Assembly: GCA_964561545.1 (NCBI GenBank)
Contig: CAZLQF010000054.1
Location: forward strand, 1-13,027
Source: CAZLQF01 sp964561545
Lineage (GTDB): Bacteria > Bacteroidota > Bacteroidia > CAILMK01 > CAYYUA01
Length of the DNA stretch: 13,027 bases
Reading direction: 5' to 3'
Positions 1 to 7,300 of this stretch are shown here, piece by piece. Below the pieces are notes generated by a model. The model did no database searches, was not told the DNA's origin, and saw nothing but the letters and a program-made list of their open reading frames with translations. How positions within the stretch are numbered: the first letter of the stretch is position 1; every line of letters begins with the position of its first letter. The translations under genes were made by a program, and so were the position numbers.

Positions 1-1
1 G

Positions 2-1081
2 AAACTGGGCGAGGATGCGGAAGTTTTCCCGCAAGGCGGCAGTAAAACCCAATATGTCAAAGGCAAAGTCCGCAAAACCGGCAATGATACTTTTACCTTC
101 CCGTTAGGAGATGGCGGAAAATACGCCCCTTTAAAAATCTCTGCTCCCGCCTCTGCTTCTGATCAATTTACCGCTCAATACAAGAATAACAGCCATTCCA
201 ATACATCCAGTATGGCTTCACAGGCCAACAATCCGGGTAACAATCCACAACTCAACAACGTTAGTAGTGAAGAACACTGGACCTTAAACCGCAATCAAGG
301 CAACTCAAACGTGGATGTCACCCTGTATTGGAAAGACGGCTCATCAATGGGCAGTAACATCGACAGCATAGGAGACCTGCGGGTAGCTCACTGGAACGGC
401 AGTGCCTGGGAAAACCTGGGGCAGGATGCTACAACCGGTGATACTTCCTCAGGGAGCATTACCGTTTACAATGTTAGCCAATACAGTCCTTTTACGTTTG
501 GGTCCGGCAGCTCAGCAAGCAATCCCCTGCCTGTTGAATTATTGTATTTCACGGCCCAACCTGGTAAAAACAAGGCAGTCCTTGAATGGGCTACGGCTTC
601 AGAAAAAAGGAACAGCCACTTTGTGGTGCAGAAAAAGGTTCTCAACGCATGGAAGCAAATCGGAAAAATAGATGGAAATGGAACGACCACTGAAAAGCAT
701 CATTATAGGTTTGTAGATGAAGGTGTGAACCAAAATGCCACCCATTATTACCGCTTGAAGCAAGTAAACCTTGATGGTAGCTATGATTATTCACCGATAA
801 AAAGCGTGACCTTTAACTCAGAAGGGACGCTTCAATTTACAACTTATCCCAACCCTGTTAAAAATCAACTAAATCTGGGATTCCGTTCAAACAAGGGAGA
901 AAAGTACAACATTACCATTCTGGATGCCTACGGTCATCAAGTACGCCAAAAAATATTGAAGGTAAAAGAAGGAACGAGCCATCATTTGCTACCTGTGCAA
1001 TCCCTGGATCCGGGAACATATTTTGTAGTGGTTAAAAATGCTAATCAAATAAAAAGGCAAAAATTCCTAAAGGTGGATTGA
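2..1081 (+). CDS. T9SS-sorted secreted protein, 3' part of gene
   Basis: The reading frame is open from base 2 of the window, so only the C-terminal 359 residues are present and the true start lies upstream. The visible part begins with a region common in large Bacteroidota surface proteins (YVKGKVRKTGNDTFTFPLG, then EHWTLNRNQGNSNVDVTLYW and the SPFTFGS block). A linker follows that opens with the frequent LPVELLYFTAQ segment and runs into a fibronectin-like beta domain (VLEWATASEKRNSHFVVQKK). The last ~83 residues form a type A T9SS sorting domain, with YPNPVKNQLNL at its start and LDPGTYFVVVKN and KRQKFLKVD at its end. Family knowledge: such domains direct export across the outer membrane through the T9SS and are usually cleaved off. 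The enzymatic or adhesive role cannot be told because the N-terminal part is missing. The stop is TGA at 1079-1081. ATG codons inside, such as at 212, are internal methionines. Confidence 0.9.
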   Translation, partial: KLGEDAEVFPQGGSKTQYVKGKVRKTGNDTFTFPLGDGGKYAPLKISAPASASDQFTAQYKNNSHSNTSSMASQANNPGNNPQLNNVSSEEHWTLNRNQGNSNVDVTLYWKDGSSMGSNIDSIGDLRVAHWNGSAWENLGQDATTGDTSSGSITVYNVSQYSPFTFGSGSSASNPLPVELLYFTAQPGKNKAVLEWATASEKRNSHFVVQKKVLNAWKQIGKIDGNGTTTEKHHYRFVDEGVNQNATHYYRLKQVNLDGSYDYSPIKSVTFNSEGTLQFTTYPNPVKNQLNLGFRSNKGEKYNITILDAYGHQVRQKILKVKEGTSHHLLPVQSLDPGTYFVVVKNANQIKRQKFLKVD

Positions 1082-1204
1082 GCGATTTAGCAAGACCATA
1101 GCGATCTCGCTGTTTTTCAAGGCTTATCCCCATGAAGTAAACATTTTTTTACTGAGCATTCATTGATGCTAAAAGAAATTACTACGTTCAGGCTGAAGCC
1201 TTCC

Positions 1205-1334
1205 CTGGTAATGAAGAGTTTTTTATCGAATCAGGGAGTAGGTGTGGCACGCCTTCGACCTCAACATTTCAAACTTACAGGCTATTTGCATTACTGCCAT
1301 TATAAATCGCGCCACACCTTGCCGCCATTACCAG
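1205..1334. repeat. Nested inverted repeat, possible dispersed or MITE-like element
   Basis: Two nested pairs of perfect 9-bp arms are visible. The outer pair is CTGGTAATG (1205-1213) with CATTACCAG (1326-1334). The inner pair is AGGTGTGGC (1240-1248) with GCCACACCT (1311-1319), which extends inward by two more matching bases after one mismatch. A smaller pair, TCCCTG/CAGGGA, lies within the left half (1203-1207 region with 1232-1237). The element is non-coding and has no transposase. It could be a dispersed intergenic repeat, a MITE-like remnant or a structured RNA; the sequence alone does not decide. Confidence 0.5.
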
Positions 1335-1357
1335 CCAGTTCGGGTTTTGAACTGGCT
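1333..1357. other. Perfect 9-bp stem-loop
   Basis: AGCCAGTTC (1333-1341) pairs perfectly with GAACTGGCT (1349-1357) around a 7-base loop, GGGTTTT. No T-run follows on either strand, so it is not a canonical intrinsic terminator. It abuts the nested inverted repeat to its left and may be part of the same element. Confidence 0.55.
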
Positions 1358-1432
1358 TAGTTGTCTCATGACACTAACATGCTTTCCCTTTGAAAAAGAG
1401 CTCAGGCCTTAAACTTGAGCTTGAAATTGCGG

Positions 1433-1457
1433 TAGGTTGGGTCTTCAGGCCAACCTA
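1433..1457. other. 8-bp stem-loop
   Basis: TAGGTTGG (1433-1440) pairs with CCAACCTA (1450-1457) around a 9-base loop. An AT-rich but not T-rich stretch follows. It is the last of three hairpins in 125 bp between the two T9SS cargo genes and could end transcription of the first gene. The lack of a U-tract makes this uncertain. Confidence 0.45.
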
Positions 1458-1619
1458 TAAATATAGAAATAACCTGCAAAAATTTTTGCCTGATTTTGGG
1501 ATTATGTTTCCCGGCAAACATTAGTTATATTTTAAGGTGGTTTTAGGGATATCATTAATAATTTAAATCTTAAAATAGCCAAAAACGCTAATTTTAGGCA
1601 AATTTTTTATTATTTAACG

Positions 1620-1707
1620 TTTGAAAGTTTTCAAAAACATTTTGAATTATCAACTTTGCAAAGCCTTATTTGTCGAACCAAAAGTTAATTGTATGAAAGC
1701 TTTCAAA
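1620..1707 (+). repeat. Duplicated palindromic motif at the 5' end of the propeller gene
   Basis: TGAAAG-Y-TTTCAAA occurs twice in the same orientation, at 1622-1635 and 1694-1707, exactly 72 bp apart and differing at one base. Each copy is itself nearly palindromic (TTTGAAA-GT-TTTCAAA in the first). The second copy overlaps the start codon of the propeller gene. A perfect 10-bp palindrome, CTTTGCAAAG, lies between them at 1654-1663. Such paired palindromes next to a start codon could be regulator sites, or could record a local duplication of the start region. Confidence 0.5.
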
Positions 1708-3798
1708 CCACTATTACTTTTCTTAACCGCAATTTTGGTGTTTTTTGGTCAAGTCTTGCCAGCACAGGAAGTGAGCCCATGGCAAGTGCAGAATCCCATT
1801 CCGCCCAAAACCGATATCCATGATATTGAGGCTATTGATGACCAGGTAGCTGTTGGTGTCAATGACAATGGCAGTGTCTTAAGGACCACAGATGGCGGAC
1901 AAAATTGGGAGGTAACAAATACACCAGGGCAATACCAACTCTTTGCCGTAGATTTTGCGAATTCGAGTAGTGGATGGGCTGTAGGCGGTATTGACGGTAT
2001 TGTATTGCATACAGATGATGGAGGTAAAACCTGGGATAAACAATTTGAAGAAGGTTCTCAATTCCTAAGAGATGTGCATTTTGTTAATGAAAGCACCGGC
2101 TGGGCTGTTGGCAGTTTTGGTACGGTTTTAAAAACTACGGATGGCGGCGATAACTGGAATGAACAGCCTTTAGCAGTTTCCGATGAAGCTTTACAAAGTG
2201 TCGATTTTATCGATCAAAATGAAGGTTGGGCCGTTGGTGATGAAGGCACCATTTTAAAAACAACGAATGGAGGTACCGATTGGACCGTTCAGCAAAGCGG
2301 GAAAACCTATGAGTTGCAATCGGTCTTTTTTGAAGATGCTTCCACCGGCTGGGCCGTTGGTGAAGATAGCACCATTTTGCATACTACTGATGGAGGACAA
2401 ACCTGGAACAACCAAAGCAGCGGTGCCGCTGTAAATCTCAACCAAGTATATTTTGCGGATGATAATAATGGCTGGGTTGTCGGCAATGACAGTACGTTAC
2501 TTCAAACTTCAGACGGAGGCGGTAATTGGCAGGAACTAAATAGTGCAGCCCTGGAAACCAATCTGAAAGCTATTGATTTTGCCAACGCGTCTACGGGATG
2601 GGTTACTGGCGAAGGATTAATAGCTCAAACAACCAATGGAGCCAGTAGCTGGACAAAACAATCCCCAGATGATTTCTCAAGCCTAACTGGCATTCATTTT
2701 ACTGACACTTCAAATGGATGGGCCGTTGGAAGGAATGGTCTCATCTTAAATACCAAAGACGGTGGGCAAAACTGGAATGTGCAATCAAGTGGCACGAAAG
2801 ATAATTTGCTTTCCGTTCATTTTGTAGATGAGAACAATGGTTGGGCCGTAGGTGAGGTTGGTAAGGTTATTAATACCAATGACGGGGGCCAATCATGGCA
2901 GGATCAGGCTGGTAATATCACAAGGTTATTAAGAGATGTTCATTTCATTGATGAAAATCAAGGCTGGTTCGTAGGCGGTGGTAGTGTTTTCCTTACAAGT
3001 GATGGGGGTACTAATTGGCAGGAGCAATCCCGCGTTTATGATGGAGGCCTGCAAGGGATTTTCTTTGTGGATGCTAATACCGGCTGGGCTGTTGGAGAAG
3101 GAGATTTTAATGATACAGGAAATATTTTGAAATCATCAGATGGCGGTCAATCCTGGCAAATACAATTTGGCATCGGTGTGGAATTGAAAGATGTCCATTT
3201 TGTCGATGACCAGAATGGCTGGGCAGTAGGTAATGAAGGGACAATTTTTCATACCAAAGATGGTGGCCAGTCCTGGAATAAACAAGATGCCGGCACTTCG
3301 GATGATATTGAAGCAATTCGCTTCGTTAACGAATCTATAGGCCGAGCTGTTGGAGAAGGTGGTTTAATTTTAAAAACAACCAATGGTGGCCAAAGTTGGG
3401 AAAAAGTGACTTCACCCATCTATTTTACCTTAGAAGGTATCCATTTTTCTCAAAAAGGGAATGCCTGGGCTTCCGGTATAGCAGGTACCATCATTAGTTT
3501 TGAAGGTGCGCCTTTAACAGAAGATGGCAGTTCCGGAGTTGACCAATCAGGCTTATCGAATGCCAATGCTATCAAAGTGTATCCAAAACCGACTGGAAAT
3601 CACATAACCATTGAAAGTATCCCGCGGGATGCACAAGGTTATAAACTATTGAATACGAAAGGTCAAGTTGCTATGGAAGGCAATTTAACCGGAGAACAAC
3701 AAATTCAGGTCCAAGTTGGTAAGCTTCCTGCTGGCTTATATGTTCTTAAGATAAGCACTTCAGGTCATAATCGTACCCAAAAAATCATGGTGAAATAA
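1693..3798 (+). CDS. Secreted YCF48/BNR-like double beta-propeller with T9SS sorting domain
   Basis: The preferred start is ATG 1693 (701 aa). It gives a clean signal peptide (MKAFKPLLLF, then a hydrophobic core to VLPA, cleavage near residue 24); an upstream in-frame TTG at 1621 would bury that signal. Residues ~30-605 hold 14 repeats. Most read GWAVG, then a short turn, then an Asp-box-like TTDGGQTW. Motif 7 (TTNGASSW), motif 13 (GRAVG) and motif 14 (ends in AGTIISF) are degenerate. Family knowledge: YCF48/HCF136-like and sialidase-type BNR repeats each form a propeller blade, typically seven per domain, so 14 suggest two seven-bladed propellers (inference). Residues 627-701 are a T9SS type A sorting domain with an unusual YPKP in place of the common YPNP, ending in LPAGLYVLKIS and QKIMVK. 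The likely role is a cell-surface or released binding protein. No catalytic residues are recognised. Confidence 0.9.
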   Translation: MKAFKPLLLFLTAILVFFGQVLPAQEVSPWQVQNPIPPKTDIHDIEAIDDQVAVGVNDNGSVLRTTDGGQNWEVTNTPGQYQLFAVDFANSSSGWAVGGIDGIVLHTDDGGKTWDKQFEEGSQFLRDVHFVNESTGWAVGSFGTVLKTTDGGDNWNEQPLAVSDEALQSVDFIDQNEGWAVGDEGTILKTTNGGTDWTVQQSGKTYELQSVFFEDASTGWAVGEDSTILHTTDGGQTWNNQSSGAAVNLNQVYFADDNNGWVVGNDSTLLQTSDGGGNWQELNSAALETNLKAIDFANASTGWVTGEGLIAQTTNGASSWTKQSPDDFSSLTGIHFTDTSNGWAVGRNGLILNTKDGGQNWNVQSSGTKDNLLSVHFVDENNGWAVGEVGKVINTNDGGQSWQDQAGNITRLLRDVHFIDENQGWFVGGGSVFLTSDGGTNWQEQSRVYDGGLQGIFFVDANTGWAVGEGDFNDTGNILKSSDGGQSWQIQFGIGVELKDVHFVDDQNGWAVGNEGTIFHTKDGGQSWNKQDAGTSDDIEAIRFVNESIGRAVGEGGLILKTTNGGQSWEKVTSPIYFTLEGIHFSQKGNAWASGIAGTIISFEGAPLTEDGSSGVDQSGLSNANAIKVYPKPTGNHITIESIPRDAQGYKLLNTKGQVAMEGNLTGEQQIQVQVGKLPAGLYVLKISTSGHNRTQKIMVK

Positions 3799-3804
3799 CC
3801 AGTC

Positions 3805-3965
3805 GATACTAAAGGAGTATATTAAAAGTTTTTTAACCGGAAAAATTGGGACAGTGCTAGCATTCAAAAAGATTGGTCGTAAATAGTTAAGCGTTTTAAA
3901 AACTAAAATCCCCAATTTTTCCGGTTCTAAAATTCAATAGCTTATTTCTTAATATACTGGGTATC
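3805..3965. repeat. Long nested inverted repeat downstream of the propeller gene
   Basis: Three pairs of perfect arms are nested in order: GATAC (3805-3809) with GTATC (3961-3965); AGTATATTAA (3816-3825) with TTAATATACT (3949-3958); and the 16-bp AACCGGAAAAATTGGG (3835-3850) with its exact complement (3911-3926). The central loop is 60 bases and the spacers between arm pairs differ in length. It lies 6 bp after the propeller stop codon, between convergent genes, so it could act as a bidirectional terminator. The long loop and three arm pairs fit a MITE-like or mobile-element remnant equally well. No open reading frame is inside. Confidence 0.65.
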
Positions 3966-4323
3966 AATTGATCCGATTAGTGCTTTTGAAAACATTTTTG
4001 CCTTTGGTTGACTTTGGATACACCACCAGAAGACAACCTCCACCCTATTCGCATGTCTTAAAAGTTTTGAGGAACTATTGTAAACTCAGGGCTTTTTACG
4101 TTTATACTACTTTTGTAATTAAGCAATTGAATACCAAGAATTTAAAAATATTGAGGTCAGGAACTATGAAATTAAACCTTTATTAAGCAGTTCGGAATTG
4201 GTCTTTAAGCTAGTTTAGCCCTTATCCCTGGATTTTCAAACTCAAAAGAGCGAAGCGAATACATTTTAGATAAGAAAATTTCAAAGCAGTACTTCAGCTT
4301 CTGAATCCTGCCGCCAATTTCCC
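3966..4323. other. Non-coding stretch between convergent genes
   Basis: About 360 bp with no credible gene. A 72-codon frame across 3968-4186 shows no conserved features and seems fortuitous. The stretch contains a promoter-like -7 box followed by a 6-codon reading frame (see 4108-4186). A weak 5-bp hairpin (4293-4305, TTCAG-CTT-CTGAA) lies just downstream of the convergent barrel gene on the - strand; it has no T-run and is poor evidence for a terminator. Confidence 0.6.
4108..4186 (+). promoter_or_regulatory. Orphan promoter-like box with 6-codon reading frame
   Basis: TACTTTTG at 4108-4115 is an exact match to the Bacteroidota -7 element TAnnTTTG. About 50 bases later an AGGTCAGGA purine stretch precedes ATG at 4166, which opens a frame of only six codons (MKLNLY) closed by TAA at 4184-4186. 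The layout of box, short leader and start resembles a normal gene front, but no gene follows. The -33 TTG partner is 27 bases upstream (4078-4080), further than usual. It may be the front of a lost gene, a small RNA promoter, or chance. Confidence 0.3.
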
Positions 4324-7300
4324 TCAAAACCGAAATCCGGCATTGATGTTGATCAATTCTGCCTCTTCCGAGATGGAATAAGTGCCGGTTAAGACCACCC
4401 GCTTAAAGGGTACCAGCCAAATGCCACCGCCATAACCATGATGCCATACTTCGGAATTCTCATTATCAGCCCATACACGGCCGACATCATTAAGCCCCAT
4501 AATGCCGAATTCTCCGGGAAAAAGGTAAGTCCGGAAATTGAAGAGCTTGATGCGCAATTCGGTATTTTGGTAAAAATTGGACCTACCGGTGAAGCGATCC
4601 CTTCTGAAACCCCTTAAATTCCCTTGTTCCCGTCTTTTATCTTCTCCACCCAAGGTTTTGGCATGGTAAAATTCAAAATCTCCCGTATTGGTAGCAGCCC
4701 CGGCCCTTAAAGCAAGGGTGGTTTCAAGGGGTTCATAAGTAAAGTAAGCCCGAATGTCTGAACCGAACTGGCTAAAATCCTCACTATCTCCATCCAAACC
4801 CATGAGGCTTTTTCCCCAGGCTTCCCAATAAAAGCCACTTTTGGGAATTACATTTCCTTTTTTTAGGGTACTAAATTTAAACCCCGCATTCAAGCCCGCA
4901 AATTGACGGGGCTGAAAATCCTCTTCTGTGAAACCGGCTTCCGGTTCACTAACATACCGTTCTTCATCTTTTTCCACATCCACGTATTGGTATTCAGGGC
5001 CAATGCTGAACTCCGTTTTTTCACCAAGGTCGCTAACCAATTTGGCACGCCCAATGTACTGGTCAAAAGTTACCCGGTGGAAATCTTCTCCTTCATTACC
5101 CAAATCTGTTTCGTTGCCAAAACCGTAAAAATTGGTTTCAAAATTCGGGGCAAAGGCCTGTAGGTCAACATCCAAGTCCAGGTCCCCTAAAACCTGGTTA
5201 AAATCCCCATTGTAAAAGAAATTATACCCATCAATTTCAAAGGCATAGGTGCCTTCGATGCGATGCTTAGCAGCATAAGGCTCCTTTCTGAATCCGTGGG
5301 TTTTAAACTGAGCACCGGCACCGAGGAAGAAGCCATCATCCTCATTAAAGCCTATATTAACAATGGGGGTAATGACATCGTTGAATTCAAAGGATTGACG
5401 GTCAATCTCATGAACATCGGGATCATTTTTTATTAGCAAGGCAGTCTCCGAGCTTTTTTGAACTTCATTGGCCGGTTTAGGGTATTTGACGGCTCTTAAT
5501 TCCCCGCCAAGACGGGTTTCGGTATCGTAATACCTGGTATGTTTTTTCAGGCCGCTGACTTTGGAGCGATCGACCATCACATCTTTTCCCTCACCGCCCA
5601 CTACGCGAATGGTGATGCCATCTTTCACCCGGCCTGTTACATGGATGTAATCCCGGTCACCTAAAGCGTAAAGGCGGATTTCATCGGTCTCGCTGGTTTT
5701 AAAGACCCTTTGGTACAAGAGCCTTTCCTTTTCGCCTTCATCATTGGAATTGTACATGGTTACTTGGGTGCTGTCAGCATTTAAGCGCTCTACTTCGAAA
5801 AATTCCGAGTTATTGCTCCCCCAGATATCAACTTCCTGGGCCAGGACCTTGTAATATTGCTCTGCATAGGTTTTAAGCTTTTGTTTACGGGCTATTAAAT
5901 CCTCTAATATTTCCTCCCCCACCAAATTGTAAGCGGTGTCGGGAAACCCTTTTTTAAGGGCATTTTTCATGATTTCAGGCGTAAGGCTTTGCTGTAAGGT
6001 GTCCGCAATGGCCCGCCAGTCTTTTAAAGTAAGCTCTGATAATGCGCGCTTGTCCAGATGGCGTCCATTGTAATTAAGCCCCCGGATATCGCGGATCTCT
6101 TCATCAAAATGTTTGAATTTCCGTAATGCCCATTTTCTTGCCCCTAACCAGGGAAGAATGCCATCTCCCTTAAAAAAGACATTATCACGATCTTCCGGTA
6201 CTGGTCTGAATAATATGTCGTAGCCAGGGATATCCTCAAACTCGGCCCAGCGCCATTGCCCCCCATGTCGGTCCCAATCGCCTACCAGCATATCAAATAA
6301 GCGTACCCTTAAGAAAGCTTTTTGATCTATGCGGTTGTCTGAATCATCTTCCAAATCTTCCAGCATGGTTTCCGTACCTACCGCATTTTCCGTTTCCCCG
6401 AATTTGCCGGTATTTTCCCAGCTTTCATCCACATCCTCTTCAAACATAGCCAGCATGCCCCCAAACATTTCCCTGAATCTGCCAAGCGCCGGATCATCTG
6501 GTATATAAACCAATTCCGGATTGGTATGGTAAATCCCGGCTGCTTCCTGCATGTATTGCACGGAAAAAGCGCCATAAGGGTTGGAAGCCGAAATTTGGTC
6601 CTGAACAATATCAGCTGCTACCGTATTGCGCATCTGCTCAGGAAGGGCTTTTGAAGGATCTTTGTCGATTGACCGGAAAGTATAATGGTTCCCTTTGGCT
6701 CCTCTCACTTTTAGGGACATGGTTTGCTGGCCGCCTCCCTTTTCAACCAATTTTAGCCCGCCTTTCTTTTCGCCTAAATCCACGACAGGGACTTCAATGG
6801 GGGCCAACCAAATATCCCGGTAATCATCTCCCAGCATTAACCGCTGAAAACCATTAGCCTCGTAAATGGGGCCCGGAACTACCGTTACGGTGCTATCTTC
6901 AGGAATATCCATGAATTCATCCGCAGGAAAGGGATCAAGTAGCTTTTTGCGAAAAACTACTTGCTTTTCATGTTCCTCACCCTGTGGTTCCACCGCTTCT
7001 ATCCAGGCGGATCCATCCTCAAATTGGGTTAATTTGAAATACCCTTTAGCAGAATGGGCAAAATCAGCATCCCCATTGCGTTTAACGTAACCGGTTTTAC
7101 TCCCCGATCCACTCACAATAAAGTTATTACCTTTTTCTTTGAAATATTGCAAGTTATGACCATGGCCGGAGGCAAAAACCACCCGAGGCCGTCTTTTTGT
7201 AATATCCAGCAATCCTTCTTTCAGCTTTTGGTGGCGCTGATTGGGGATATCCTCAACGCTGACTCCGGCTGCCCTGCCCAAAGGATAAATGGAGCCAATT

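Larger units (their letters stand above)
1082..1692. other. Intergenic region rich in inverted repeats
   Basis: This stretch of about 610 bp separates two T9SS cargo genes. I see no credible gene in it; the longest frames are short and show no conserved features. It holds a nested inverted repeat (1205-1334), a perfect 9-bp stem-loop (1333-1357), a 6-bp stem-loop (1399-1404 with 1416-1421) and an 8-bp stem-loop (1433-1457). From about 1480 it becomes strongly AT-rich and probably carries the promoter of the propeller gene. Only imperfect matches to TAnnTTTG are visible there: AACGTTTG at 1616-1623 and CAACTTTG at 1651-1658. Neither has a convincing -33 partner. Confidence 0.7.

Noticed and set aside
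1090..1118. AGCGATCTCGCT followed by TTTTT after the first gene as a terminator
   Set aside because: The stem is 4-5 bp with a loop of 2-4 bases. It could contribute to termination, but the pairing is too weak to call.
1163..1360. 65-codon frame between the two T9SS genes
   Set aside because: It runs through the nested inverted repeats and the 9-bp stem-loop, has no recognisable domain, signal or leader, and its composition follows the palindromic DNA.
1621..1692. TTG start giving a 24-residue N-terminal extension of the propeller protein
   Set aside because: The ATG at 1693 places a textbook signal peptide at the N-terminus, whereas the extension would bury it. The likeness of the two starts comes from a duplicated motif.
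3968..4186. 72-codon frame between the propeller gene and the barrel gene
   Set aside because: There is no ATG at its front, no family resemblance, and it spans an internal promoter-like box. Only its last six codons have a plausible start.
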